From Nostoc sp. PA-18-2419 (GTDB lineage Bacteria > Cyanobacteriota > Cyanobacteriia > Cyanobacteriales > Nostocaceae), in assembly GCF_005869855.1 (NCBI RefSeq), contig NZ_SZNH01000044.1, positions 1 to 43,433 on the forward strand: a stretch of 43,433 bases of DNA, in the 5' to 3' direction. A program made the translations under genes and the position numbers. Of this stretch, positions 18,601 through 26,674 are shown piece by piece (the first letter of the stretch is position 1; every line of letters begins with the position of its first letter). The notes beneath the pieces are model-generated. The model saw only the letters and a list, made by a program, of their open reading frames with translations, searched no databases and was not told where the DNA came from.

Positions 18601-19711
18601 TAATGAAATTCTCAACAAATCAGCCCACCTTTTCAAACTCAAATATCCTCATTCTCATGTCGTAGCAATTAATTGGGGCCCTTGGGACAGTGGTATGGTT
18701 TCGCCAGAATTAAAGCAAGCTTTCGCTGAACGCAATATCGAAACCATTCCGATTGAAATTGGCACAAAACTGTTAGCTGACGAACTAACTAACGCCAATC
18801 AAGAAACTGTGCAAGTTTTAATTGGTAGTCCCTTAATATATGTCCCAGATAAATTACCAAGCGAGTTGAAGACTTTTCGTATCCATAGGTATTTAACATC
18901 ATTAGCAAATCCCTTTTTACAAGACCACGTAATTGCTGGCTATCCAGTTTTACCAGCGACTTGTGGACTACTATGGATTGCTAATGCTTGCGAACAACTC
19001 TATCCTGGTTATAAAGCCTTTAGTTGTACAAACTATAAAGTTTTAAAGGGACTGATTTTTGATGAGAATTTGCCCAGCGAATATACTTTAGATTTGCAAG
19101 AGATTGCTAAAACTGGTATTTCGGAAATAGACTTTGATGCCAAAATCTGGAGTAAAACTTCCGAAGGTAAAATTCGTTATCATTTCAGTAGCCAAATGAA
19201 GCTAAAGCGGGAAATTTCTGATGCCCCAATACACGAGTTTATAAATTTAAGCCAGGATCGTAAAATCACTGCTACCGCTTCATCACTTTATCAAAACGGG
19301 GCAACTACTTTATTTCACGGGGCTATTTTTCAAGGCGTAAAATCCGTCTTAAATGCCAACCTGGACAAAATTACCATAGAATGCTATTTGCCGGAACCAA
19401 AAGAAAGACAACAAGGACAATTCCCAGTCCAAACATTTAATCCATACATAGCAGATGTACAGATTCATGCCTTTTGGATTTGGGCACAGCATTTTTATCA
19501 GGTAGCTTGTTTACCTTCAGAAATCACAACCTTTGAACAGTTTCTACCTGTACCATTTGATGAAACATTTTACGTTTCTTGTCAAATCAAATCTAAAACA
19601 GAATCGAGTTTAGTTGTTGACGTCATCGCCCATAATCACCAAGGACAAATATATACCCAGATGCTAGGAGCCAAAGGAACTATTTTGCCCAAGCAATTAG
19701 ATGAAATTTAA
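12638..19711 (+). CDS. PUFA-synthase/HglE-like type I polyketide synthase (KS-AT-ACP-ACP-KR-DH)
   Basis: 2357 residues. A short N-terminal helix precedes the KS (about 50-480), with Cys252 in DAACASSLGAL, His387 in EAHGTGT and His427 in IGHTKAAAG, so it should be active. The AT (about 620-920) has GQGSQ and Ser723 in GHSFGE. A linker carries two copies of a helical motif (about 1086-1128 and 1151-1190). ACP1 has Ser1340 in GIDSIKR; ACP2 has Gly1447 in GIDGVKL and cannot carry phosphopantetheine. The KR (about 1790-2040) has GGGKG, Ser1972 and Tyr1985. The C-terminal DH (about 2075-2357) has His2097 in HVIAGYPVLP. KS and ACP motifs resemble PfaA and HglE, which build long acyl chains iteratively. 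It lacks an ER, which PfaD should supply in trans, and has no thioesterase. The start is the ATG after a weak AAG-rich site. Confidence 0.93.
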   Translation: MAASRIEAVLAQLQEEVSNCEQAVLKLIQRKKVMVENTPLDNKINTQRQQINIAIIGMASIFPQSKNLQEYWEKIIHKVDCITDVPPSRWNTEDYYDPNPRAADKTYCKRGGFIPDVNFNPMEFGLPPNILEVTDISQLLGLLVAKAAMEDAGYGESREFNRDRIGVILGVALGRQLGVPLTARMQYPIWEKALKSSGLSDEDAQKIIEKIKSAYVQWEENAFPGMLANVVSGRIANRLDLGGTNCVVDAACASSLGALKMAISELVEHRADMMLTGGVDTDNSILAYMCFSKTPAVSPSQNVKPFDVESDGMMLGEGVGMLLLKRLEDAERDGDRIYATIKGIGTSSDGRYKSIYAPRPEGQVRALRRAYEDAGFAPASVGLIEAHGTGTMAGDPAEFTSIKEVFGENNPKKQYIALGTVKSQIGHTKAAAGAASLIKTALALHHKVLPPTINITKPHPKLDIENSPFYLNTETRPWISSDEQPRRAGVSSFGFGGTNYHVVLEEYKTQHNLPYRLHKPAQSVLLFASTPEELLSRCQQIKHQLQSDTGEQHYTELISTSQSLEIPLTNARLGFVSDSLTQACDLLQTSIDLLKNKLQAESWEHPQGIYYRKTGIVTEGKVVALFSGQGSQYLDMGRELAINFPSLGQTYTQIDRLLGEDGLQPVSEVVFPEPVFDLDRKTAQMKVLQQTEYAQPAIGAFSAGLYKILQQARFKPNFVAGHSFGELTALWAAGVLSEEDYFFLVKARGQAMATPTDPQFDAGAMLAVKGDVTQVRELIASFPQISIANLNSHHQIVLAGAKAEIANVHEALKTQGFSTVLLGVSAAFHTSLVAHAQQPFAKAIEKVTFNEPQIPVYSNVTGKRYPNQAQVIQKVLKEHLISQVLFQQEIENIYAQGGYCFVEFGPRSVLTNLVKDILGDRAHLAVALNPSHLKDSDRSLREAVVQLRVAGLPLQNLDPYQVEQKIPEVSPNKVLNVRLNSTNYVSEKTKQSFEKAMQNGHQVKFTVDNGDKSPTPNSSLPTEKVAVNNGNNYNSVTYNPPLPTEKVTANGGVKSVQNGQSDQVDIKSLQTNTEIPLNYLRAIENLEYTLIEFNRHQHDILQVHEQSLNHQTEYTKTFFQLMEQQHGLWKNSKFNESPIPTQQLIVSSSERSIIRFHDHQGESLRIHEQYLNYQQEYTHNFFQLLQRHYQLPPSNTTQQSLIPPVNYQQSPAAPSFPENNLVVNNPSVVVPSNGFTSKFEPVLTNGNGTSNGTNHQAIAVLDIAPPQENQTATPISAPATLDITSPNENQTATVAPAAPVVIDEATLSQTLLNVVSDKTGYPTEMLELTMDIEADLGIDSIKRVEILGALLELYPDLPKPNPEEVGQLRTLAQIAEYMAKIASEISASLAPAIAAGRDEGVGGVGVVSPSSSELTNIFLKVVSEQTGYSTTMLDLSMDIETDLGIDGVKLVEIQGALSELYPDFPKLNPEALSQVHTLGQLLGYIQEGLRTQEDEGNREMRRWGDEERISPDHSTTPPPHTSNTQPRIFRTPIRLKYLPQPDVLDFTLPDEHIALLTDDGSQTTAKLAQTLYKRGWKIVVLTFPQNVIAQQSSLPEEITRVVLADMSEEHLQEQLAAIAINYGKVAAFIHLNPSSHDDSSNDVRYLESEKAILRHVFLIAKYLKEPLNQAATQGRSCFVTVARLDGEFGLGRNTNFGAIGAGLFGLTKTLNQEWENVFCRAIDLSPDLDPHTSAQHILGELHDPNLLVVEAGYTLQGRATLVCEQPEEAEQHRSRGAEEKLYQSFPILNAQSQVFLVSGGGKGITAQCAVELAQRYQCKFILLGRSAPDREPVWAEGYLSEADLKKRIMEDFLAKGDKPTPAMVQKKFNAISSSREIAATLLAIEQAGGQAEYLSVDVTDRFAVSEQVAGVVERFGAITGIIHGAGNLADKRIEKKSVQDFETVYAAKVKGLENLLRCVSPDQLNYLVLFSSVAGFYGNVGQSDYAIANEILNKSAHLFKLKYPHSHVVAINWGPWDSGMVSPELKQAFAERNIETIPIEIGTKLLADELTNANQETVQVLIGSPLIYVPDKLPSELKTFRIHRYLTSLANPFLQDHVIAGYPVLPATCGLLWIANACEQLYPGYKAFSCTNYKVLKGLIFDENLPSEYTLDLQEIAKTGISEIDFDAKIWSKTSEGKIRYHFSSQMKLKREISDAPIHEFINLSQDRKITATASSLYQNGATTLFHGAIFQGVKSVLNANLDKITIECYLPEPKERQQGQFPVQTFNPYIADVQIHAFWIWAQHFYQVACLPSEITTFEQFLPVPFDETFYVSCQIKSKTESSLVVDVIAHNHQGQIYTQMLGAKGTILPKQLDEI
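16821..16855 (+). repeat. Purine-rich repeat in the ACP1-ACP2 linker
   Basis: The GGGAG/GAGTAG-type purine tract seen between genes in Nostocales lies in frame here and encodes a Gly/Val-rich linker. Two more such tracts occur in this gene. Confidence 0.55.
17117..17200 (+). repeat. Purine tract plus pyrimidine tract in the ACP2-KR linker
   Basis: A GAGATGAGGAGATGGGG-type purine run is followed by a CCACTCCACCACCCC-type pyrimidine run. Both are typical of dispersed intergenic repeats. In frame they encode an Arg/Glu-rich and then Pro/Thr-rich linker. Confidence 0.6.
17943..17977 (+). repeat. Purine-rich repeat at the KR subdomain boundary
   Basis: A GGAGCAGGGGAGCAGAGGAG tract encodes AEQHRSRGAEEK just before the catalytic KR Rossmann fold. 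It is again in frame and at a domain junction. Confidence 0.5.
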
Positions 19712-19830
19712 ATAGAATTAGTAACTTAAAAACGGCTGTTGCTGAATCTTTATCTTTTACATCTGTGCATAACCCTTTCCCCAATTCAGCAACATCAAAA
19801 AATCTTTAAATCAGCTTGAGGAGACAGGTG

Positions 19831-22800
19831 ATGGAAGAATTTACCAAAAATAAAACTCCGAAAATAGCAATTGTAGGAATGGATTGCCATTTGGGTGGTG
19901 ATTGCAAAGGGTTAAATACCTTTGAACGCAGTATTTATGAGGGAACTCAGCATTTTATTTCCATACCTCCTCAGCGATGGCAAGGAATAGAAACACAAGA
20001 GGAATTGCTGAAAAATTATGATTTTGCCGATGGTGTAGCACCACTAGGCGCATATATCAAAGATTTTGAAATTGATGCTTTGCGTTTAGAAATTCCATTA
20101 GAAGAAATAGATAATTTTAATCCTCAAGAACTGTTGATGCTTGAGGTAGCCGATCGCACTTTGAAAGATGCGGCACTTCGTCAAGGAACAAGGATAGCAA
20201 TTATTATTGTTACAGCTAGAGAATTGGCTCTGCATCCACTTCCCAAAACCGATGTTGGTAAAGACAATGAATATCCAAATTATCTCGAAAATAATTTAGC
20301 TAATTATATTTCTAAATTGTGGAATTTTGCTGGGCCTACATTCACATTAACGGCTGAACAAAATTCTGTTTTTAAAGCCTTAGAACTGGCACAAAAACTA
20401 CTAGTAATTAGAGAAGTAGACGCTGTTTTGGTTGGTGCAGTCGAGCTTGCTGGGAATGGTATTAGTGTTTTATTACGAAATCAAATCAGCAAACTCAACA
20501 CGGGCGTAAATACTCTCAGTTACGACCAAAATGTTAATGGCTGGATAGTAGGTGAAGGTGCAGCAGCCATAGTATTGAAGCTCCACGAAACAGCAAAACA
20601 AGAAAACGATCGCATCTATGCAACGATTGACGCTCTCAGTCTCATAGAAAATTTAATAAATCATAGTAACGAGTCCCTATTCCCCCTTATTCCCAGAGAA
20701 AGCCCTGAGTTACCCAATCCCCAAAAAGCAGTAATACAAGCTTGTCAGATGGCTTTTGAACTGGCAAATATCAAACCAACAGATATCAATTATTTAGAAG
20801 TTGTTGGTAGTGGAATTCCCCAGCAAGATGAGTCAGAAATTCAAGGATTGATTGAGGCATATCGCACATCTGAAGTAAATTTAAGTTGTGCGATCGGCAG
20901 TGTCAAAGCGAATATTGGTCATACCTATGCTGTATCAGGAATAATTAGTTTAGTTAAAACAGCATTGTGTTTATATCACCGCTATATTCCCGCAGTTCCT
21001 CAATGGACTAAACCTAAAATGCCAGAGGTTTGGCAAGCTAGTCCTTTTTATATTGCTACTGAATCAAAACCTTGGTTTCTAGAAAAAGGAGGTATTAAAA
21101 GAATAGCTGCAATTAATGGAATGGAAGTAGATGGGAGTTACGCACATTTAATTTTATCAGAGGAAGTATCTCACAAACATCAGAGCAGCAAATATTTAGA
21201 GCAAATGCCATATTATGTATTTGCGATCGCTGCTAACGATGAATCAAGTTTATTAGCAGAAATCCGTAATCTTCAACAAATTATTAAAAATTCTTCTTGC
21301 CTACCTACTGCTGCTAGCCAAACTTTTGCAGCTTTTCAACAGCGTCAACAGGCAAATTATACAGTAGCGATTCTCGGACACAATCAAGATGAATTGCAGC
21401 GGGAAATTCAGCATTCCTTCAAAGGTATTCCTCATGCCTTCGAGACAGGGAAAGACTGGCAAACACCTTTAGGCAGCTATTTTACAGCAAAACCATTGGG
21501 ACGAAGAGGAAAAATTGCTTTCGTTTACCCAGGTGCTTTTAGTGCTTATCTCGGACTAGGCCGAAATCTGTTTCGCTTGTTTCCTCAACTTTATGACGAC
21601 CCCCTCATCGGTAGTATTTATAACCGTGTCGCCAACGTCGAAAAACTTATTTATCCCCGAAGTTTAGAAAAATTATCCAACAGACAACTAGAAGTTTTAG
21701 AACAGCAATTAATTAACAATCCTGTAGCAGTACTGGAATCGGAAATGGCTTGTTCTGGATTGATGACAGCAATTTTGAAAAATTATTTTCAACTCAAAGC
21801 TGAATGTGCTTTTGGTTATAGTCTAGGCGAAATTAGCATGATGCTAGCTCAAGGTGTCTGGACTGAGTTTCAAGAAGGTAGTGAAGGCTTTAATTCATCA
21901 TCTCTGCTGAAGACAAGGCTATCTGGGCCAAAAAATGCTGTCCGGGAGTATTGGGGATTAGCTCAAAAAGAAGAAAAAGGCGAAGATTTGTGGCGCAACT
22001 ATATTCTGATGTGTCCAGTATCTCGTGTCAGAGAAGCAATTAAGCAAGAAAAACGCGTTTATTTGCCTTTAATTAATACTACAGAAGAAGTGGCGATCGC
22101 TGGCGATATCCAAGCTTGTCAGCGGGTAATTGCTAATCTAAATTGTGATGCTTTTTCTGCTCCTTTCACTCACGTTATCCATTGCGAACCAATGTGTTCT
22201 GAGTACGATGAGCTTGTGAGATTAAATACATTACCTACTGACAAGTTGTCAGAAACTATCTTTTATTCCGCAGCCCAGTACAAACCCATTCAACTAGACA
22301 GCCATTCTATTGCTCATAATCTTGCTAAAAATCTTTGTCAGCAGCTGAATTTTCCTCAGTTAATTAATCGCGTTTCTCAAGATGGTTTCAACATATTTAT
22401 CGAAGTCGGCGCTGGTAGTAATTGTTCTAGATGGATTGATAAAGTCCTTAACCAAAAAGAACATGTCACAGTCACACTTAACAAAAGAGGTGTAGACGAT
22501 CATGCTTCTTTTGTTAAAGCTTTAGCAAAACTCCTTAGTTATAAAGTTAATTTAGATTTATCGTCACTATATTCTCAGGTACAAGAAATTTCACACAACA
22601 ACCAGCTTAGAGTTAGAAATATAACTTTAGACAGTAGCAGCATTAATTACACATCTTTAAACAGAAACAATCAAAAAATTGTTCAAGACATATCTTTGCA
22701 TTCCACAATAAATGTAAATCAACACGAATATACCCTACCACAGTTAAAGGAATTAACATTAATGAATTCTTCTTTTACAGAAACTTCGAGCAAAAATTCA

Positions 22801-23145
22801 GAAAACATCTCTAAAAAATTAGAAAATATCCCGGAGCAAGTCAATCTTCAAAATGGCAAACCTGCTCAATTATTGCTACAAGAACATATTTTGCAGCAAT
22901 CACAAGCCAACGAAAATTGGACAACAGAACAGGAAAATAGTCAATACAATTTGACCACTTACAGTGTTGCTGACGAAGCCCATTTACTTAACTTACATAG
23001 CCCTTTATATCAAAAACTGACTGATAACGCTTCCCACATGACCAAAGCTCATGCTGTTTTTTTACAAGCACGACAAGAGTCGCTAAAACAGATCAGCACC
23101 ATAATTCAGTTACAAATAGCTTGTTACCAAAGGTTATTTGAATAA
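19831..23145 (+). CDS. PfaB/HglD-like protein: degenerate ketosynthase plus acyltransferase
   Basis: About 1104 residues. The KS-like domain (1-460) lost its catalytic residues: Gln177 sits where the Cys belongs (TAEQNS), as in chain-length factors, and the HGTG motif is replaced by VGSGIP, while NIGHT is kept. The AT (about 560-890) keeps Ser664 in GYSLGE, the PfaB-style variant of GHSxGE, and a late His in THVIHCEP. The C-terminal 60 residues form a helical tail similar to the linker motif of the upstream PKS. PfaB-type proteins partner with PfaA and PfaD in making long-chain acyl products. The ATG at 19831 was chosen because GAGGAGA lies 7 bases before it; the TTG at 19816 would absorb that site. 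The spacing to the PKS is 119 bases. Confidence 0.9.
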   Translation: MEEFTKNKTPKIAIVGMDCHLGGDCKGLNTFERSIYEGTQHFISIPPQRWQGIETQEELLKNYDFADGVAPLGAYIKDFEIDALRLEIPLEEIDNFNPQELLMLEVADRTLKDAALRQGTRIAIIIVTARELALHPLPKTDVGKDNEYPNYLENNLANYISKLWNFAGPTFTLTAEQNSVFKALELAQKLLVIREVDAVLVGAVELAGNGISVLLRNQISKLNTGVNTLSYDQNVNGWIVGEGAAAIVLKLHETAKQENDRIYATIDALSLIENLINHSNESLFPLIPRESPELPNPQKAVIQACQMAFELANIKPTDINYLEVVGSGIPQQDESEIQGLIEAYRTSEVNLSCAIGSVKANIGHTYAVSGIISLVKTALCLYHRYIPAVPQWTKPKMPEVWQASPFYIATESKPWFLEKGGIKRIAAINGMEVDGSYAHLILSEEVSHKHQSSKYLEQMPYYVFAIAANDESSLLAEIRNLQQIIKNSSCLPTAASQTFAAFQQRQQANYTVAILGHNQDELQREIQHSFKGIPHAFETGKDWQTPLGSYFTAKPLGRRGKIAFVYPGAFSAYLGLGRNLFRLFPQLYDDPLIGSIYNRVANVEKLIYPRSLEKLSNRQLEVLEQQLINNPVAVLESEMACSGLMTAILKNYFQLKAECAFGYSLGEISMMLAQGVWTEFQEGSEGFNSSSLLKTRLSGPKNAVREYWGLAQKEEKGEDLWRNYILMCPVSRVREAIKQEKRVYLPLINTTEEVAIAGDIQACQRVIANLNCDAFSAPFTHVIHCEPMCSEYDELVRLNTLPTDKLSETIFYSAAQYKPIQLDSHSIAHNLAKNLCQQLNFPQLINRVSQDGFNIFIEVGAGSNCSRWIDKVLNQKEHVTVTLNKRGVDDHASFVKALAKLLSYKVNLDLSSLYSQVQEISHNNQLRVRNITLDSSSINYTSLNRNNQKIVQDISLHSTINVNQHEYTLPQLKELTLMNSSFTETSSKNSENISKKLENIPEQVNLQNGKPAQLLLQEHILQQSQANENWTTEQENSQYNLTTYSVADEAHLLNLHSPLYQKLTDNASHMTKAHAVFLQARQESLKQISTIIQLQIACYQRLFE

Positions 23146-23180
23146 TCATTGTTAAACAATTTGACCAAAGGGCTAAAAAC

Positions 23181-24839
23181 ATGATCGGCACAAACAATAT
23201 ACTCAATAAAAATGGTAATTATCTGATATATTCAGATAAACACCATCACAATCAAATTTGGCAAGGTACTTTAGACTCTATATCTTTTGACGAAAAAGGT
23301 ATAAAATCTAAATTGTTAAATTTAGATAAACCTTGTTATATTATTAGAGTTGAAGGAAAAATTGGTGCAACTAACGAAGGTTATTTGTATGCTTACAACC
23401 CAGAAAAAATAGAACAAGCAGAAATACTAATAGCTGTTCCACCAATATTAACTAAACAGTTAGGTGATCAAAATTTTCTCAACTTTCATGGTGTAAAATA
23501 TGCTTATGCCACGGGAGCAATGGCTCAGGGTATTGCTTCCGAAGAATTAGTAATTGCTCTTGGCAAAGAAAAAATATTGAGTTCATTTGGGGCTGGTGGC
23601 TTGTCTCCTGCTCGCGTTGAAGCAGCCATTAACCATATTCAACAAGCACTACCCCAAGGACCTTATGCTTTTAACTTACTCCACAGTCCGAGCGAACCTG
23701 CAATTGAACGCAGTCTGGTTGATTTGTATCTTAAATATCAAATCAGAACAATAGAAGCTTCTGCCTTCTTAGATTTGACTGACAATATCATCTATTACCG
23801 AGCTGCTGGACTTAGTTTGAATCCAGCTAATCAAATCGAAATCAAAAATAAAATCATTGCTAAAATTTCTCGCCGAGAAGTTGCAACGAAATTTATTCAA
23901 CCTGCTCCGATAAAAATTTTAAAACAATTAGTTGAGCAAGGTTTGATTAGTGAATTACAAGCAAGCCTAGCTGAAAAAATTCCTGTTGCCGATGATATTA
24001 CAACAGAAGCCGATTCTGGTGGTCATACCGATAATCGTCCTCTGATTTGTCTATTACCTTCTATCTTAGAATTGCGAGATGAAATTCAAAAGAAATATTC
24101 TTATGAAAAACCGGTCAGAGTTGGAGTAGCAGGAGGAATTGCTACACCACAATCAGCATTAGCTGCCTTTATGATGGGAGCAGCTTATGTTGTGACTGGC
24201 TCAATTAACCAGTCTTGTATTGAAGCTGGAACTTCTGAACATACTAAACATTTGCTGGCTCAAGCTGAGATGGCTGATGTGATGATGGCTCCAGCAGCAG
24301 ATATGTTTGAAATGGGTGTAAAACTCCAAGTTCTTAAAAGAGGAACTCTGTTTCCTTTACGAGCGCAAAAACTGTTTGAGTTATACAAAAACTATGACTC
24401 AATTGAAGACATTCCCCTTCCAGAAAGAGAAAAATTAGAAAAACAAGTTTTAAGAAAAAGTTTGGAAGCAGTTTGGGAAGAGACAGTTACTTATTTGTCT
24501 CAACGCAATCCTGATAAATTAACCAAGGCTGTTAACAATCCGAAACTGAAAATGGCTTTAATTTTTCGCTGGTATCTTGGATTATCATCCCGTTGGTCTA
24601 ACTTTGGAGAAAAAGGAAGAGAAATGGATTATCAAATCTGGTGTGGTCCAGCTATGGGTAGCTTCAATGACTGGGTTAGAGGTTCTTATTTATCTGATTA
24701 TAAGAATCGCCATGTAGTTGATGTTGCTAACCAAATTATGACTGGAGCGGCATTTTTATACCGGATGCAAAGTTTGAAAATCCAGGGTTTACAAATGCCA
24801 CCTTCTTATAGTGAATATCACCCAATTAAATTTAGATAA
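23181..24839 (+). CDS. PfaD/HglC-like FMN-dependent enoyl reductase
   Basis: 552 residues, the length of PfaD proteins, which form a nitronate-monooxygenase-like TIM barrel that binds FMN and reduces enoyl-ACP in trans for PUFA and heterocyst-glycolipid synthases. Key stretches are SFGAGGLSPARVEAAI, ADSGGHTDNRPL, VGVAGGIATPQSALAAF and GAAYVVTGSINQ, which form the flavin and phosphate sites. The tail GEKGREMDYQIWCGPAMG is characteristic of PfaD. It supplies the ER step missing from the PKS. It starts 35 bases after the PfaB-like gene with AAAGGG before the ATG and is clearly in the same operon. Confidence 0.92.
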   Translation: MIGTNNILNKNGNYLIYSDKHHHNQIWQGTLDSISFDEKGIKSKLLNLDKPCYIIRVEGKIGATNEGYLYAYNPEKIEQAEILIAVPPILTKQLGDQNFLNFHGVKYAYATGAMAQGIASEELVIALGKEKILSSFGAGGLSPARVEAAINHIQQALPQGPYAFNLLHSPSEPAIERSLVDLYLKYQIRTIEASAFLDLTDNIIYYRAAGLSLNPANQIEIKNKIIAKISRREVATKFIQPAPIKILKQLVEQGLISELQASLAEKIPVADDITTEADSGGHTDNRPLICLLPSILELRDEIQKKYSYEKPVRVGVAGGIATPQSALAAFMMGAAYVVTGSINQSCIEAGTSEHTKHLLAQAEMADVMMAPAADMFEMGVKLQVLKRGTLFPLRAQKLFELYKNYDSIEDIPLPEREKLEKQVLRKSLEAVWEETVTYLSQRNPDKLTKAVNNPKLKMALIFRWYLGLSSRWSNFGEKGREMDYQIWCGPAMGSFNDWVRGSYLSDYKNRHVVDVANQIMTGAAFLYRMQSLKIQGLQMPPSYSEYHPIKFR

Positions 24840-24852
24840 AGAGGAAAATTAT

Positions 24853-26154
24853 ATGATGACTGTTAAAATTAATGACCGACTGACCAAAATTCAAAATAAG
24901 CTTTTTGAGCAAGCACACACTAAATCTTTAGAATTAAAGCCACTGGCTATAGCTATTAATAGACAGGGAATTAATGGAGAAAAACTGTACTCTAATCCTG
25001 GAATAATTCCTTTACCTATGCCGCTTTGTGGTTATTTACGTTCTTTAAGTAAACGTCAAAAAGCAATTTTATCAGCAGCATTTTTAGCTAATTTCTATAA
25101 ATTTGTTGCCAATAGTGAATCACAAGCTATTGTATCCAATATCAGTGTTTCTGAAAAAGTTTTTGCTCCATATTCAGACGAGTATATGATTCTGCATCAA
25201 GAAACTAACGAAGAGTTGGATCATATTTGGTCTTTCCGAACTATACATAGTATGGTTGTTAGAGAAACAGGAGTTAAAAATTCATTTGACGAGCCTGGTT
25301 TTTTCTATGGAAATGTTGGAATTATATCTCAATTAGACTTTGAAAAATTAACTACTCATTTTACTCTTGATGTAGAGCTTGAGCAAGCTCTGTCTCATCT
25401 GATGGAGGGTAAAAGTTTTCTCAAAAATCTAGTAGAGCAGCTACAGTATCAAGATAGAAGTTGGTTATATCGAACTTTACGCTTTATAGTTGGGGATGCT
25501 ATAAGGATGTTACCTGCTCAAAAAGTTCAAGAGTATGGATTGGGTGGTTTATGGTTACTTTACCGATATGTTGCCAATGTAGAGTTAAAACAAGCTGAAA
25601 GCTTTTTATTTGATGAACCGGAAAATTTTGATTATGAACCATTGGCTTTTGAATTGAATCAGGGTCACTTAGCGGATGAAGCCCGTCATTACACAACATC
25701 TTTTGATTTAGGCTTAGAACTGTATAAAAATGCTTCTCCAGAAGCTCAAGATTTCATTCGTCATTTTCTACAAAAAATTGTGGAAGATAACATTAACGGT
25801 GCTTTCAGAACTTATCTAGAGAAGATAGATCTAATTAAGCAAGGATTAATATCTACTGAGGTTAGAGTTGGGCTTGATGCATTACGTATGTCTTTACATC
25901 ATCCTGAATTTGCCGATAAGCAAATAGATTTAGAGCAATTAATTGATTCTTGGAGAGATATGAGCTTGAGTTGGCGAAAAATAATTGGCTCTTTAGAACA
26001 AAAATCTTGGCATTATAGAGCACAACAGCTATCTCGTCTTATTCAATCACTAGAACTTGAATTAGATCAAGAGCGACTAGGAAATCGCTACGATCGCTAC
26101 AAGGATGCTCTAGCAGCTAAAGACATTCAAAAACTTGTTGAAGTTGCTCAATAG
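24853..26154 (+). CDS. AurF/CmlI-type diiron oxygenase
   Basis: About 433 residues. Two iron-binding signatures are visible: E121-x-x-H124 in NEELDHIW, and H272-x-x-x-E276-x-x-H279 in GHLADEARHY, the spacing seen in AurF and CmlI, which oxidise aryl-amines to nitro groups via a peroxo-diiron centre. A further ligand Glu is probably in ANVELKQAES (about residue 250). Other family members oxidise carbon or non-aromatic amines, so the substrate here is open; it is likely the chain built by the neighbouring PKS, perhaps on an ACP. The ATG at 24853 follows GAGGAAAA. An in-frame GTG at 24811 lies inside the preceding gene and is less likely. The next gene, a ferredoxin, can supply electrons. Confidence 0.87.
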   Translation: MMTVKINDRLTKIQNKLFEQAHTKSLELKPLAIAINRQGINGEKLYSNPGIIPLPMPLCGYLRSLSKRQKAILSAAFLANFYKFVANSESQAIVSNISVSEKVFAPYSDEYMILHQETNEELDHIWSFRTIHSMVVRETGVKNSFDEPGFFYGNVGIISQLDFEKLTTHFTLDVELEQALSHLMEGKSFLKNLVEQLQYQDRSWLYRTLRFIVGDAIRMLPAQKVQEYGLGGLWLLYRYVANVELKQAESFLFDEPENFDYEPLAFELNQGHLADEARHYTTSFDLGLELYKNASPEAQDFIRHFLQKIVEDNINGAFRTYLEKIDLIKQGLISTEVRVGLDALRMSLHHPEFADKQIDLEQLIDSWRDMSLSWRKIIGSLEQKSWHYRAQQLSRLIQSLELELDQERLGNRYDRYKDALAAKDIQKLVEVAQ

Positions 26155-26204
26155 GTTCTAAATTTATTAACCCTCTTTTATGATATTGATTGATGAGTTG
26201 AACA

Positions 26205-26492
26205 ATGCTAGTATCTATTCATTTTGAAGACGACCAAAAAACAATTCAAGTCGAAGCAAATCAACGTTTAACTAAAATTTGCGATCAGCATCCTAGTTCA
26301 ATTTTATTTGGTTGTCGTAGTGTTGCTTGTGGAACTTGTTTGGTAGAAGTTCTAAGTGGGATAGAAAATTTAGCTCCCGTCATGGATGAAGAGCAGATTT
26401 TACTTGATGTGTTGGCTCCAGAAAATCCTAATGCTCGCTTAGCATGTCAATGCATAGTAGAGGGTGATATTCGGATTCAGGTTGCTAATTAA
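26205..26492 (+). CDS. [2Fe-2S] ferredoxin
   Basis: 95 residues, a plant/adrenodoxin-type fold. Cluster ligands are C37, C42 and C45 in CRSVACGTC, plus C81 in RLACQC; C83 is an extra cysteine. It carries single electrons to a partner oxygenase. It sits 50 bases after the diiron oxygenase gene, a common pairing, so that enzyme is its likely acceptor. The reductase is not in the window; photosynthetic or housekeeping reductases may serve. Confidence 0.9.
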   Translation: MLVSIHFEDDQKTIQVEANQRLTKICDQHPSSILFGCRSVACGTCLVEVLSGIENLAPVMDEEQILLDVLAPENPNARLACQCIVEGDIRIQVAN

Positions 26493-26674
26493 TTGATAGT
26501 TATCACATAGACTGATACAGATTTGTAAAATCTGAAATATATATAAGTTTGGCACTGTGACAAATATAAAACTTGAGTTTTTAGCTTTATTAGACAGTGC
26601 CAAATCTTAAAAAATAGAGACACAAGACAGTAGCCAAGGCTAAATCTTTTTTTGATGAATTTAAAGGTGTGCAA
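26493..26674. other. Spacer with short hairpin
   Basis: The segment contains TTTGGCACTGTGACAAAT (about 26549) and, inverted, GACAGTGCCAAAT (about 26594), which could pair as TTTGGCACTG with CAGTGCCAAA. It has no T-run, so it may be an mRNA processing or attenuation element between the ferredoxin and the ACP. Confidence 0.4.

Noticed and set aside
12638..24839. Calling the core the heterocyst glycolipid synthase hglE-hglD-hglC itself
   Set aside because: Domain content is similar, but the neighbours differ from the known hgl island (no hetM/hglB, hetI or hglT-like order), so gene symbols were left empty.
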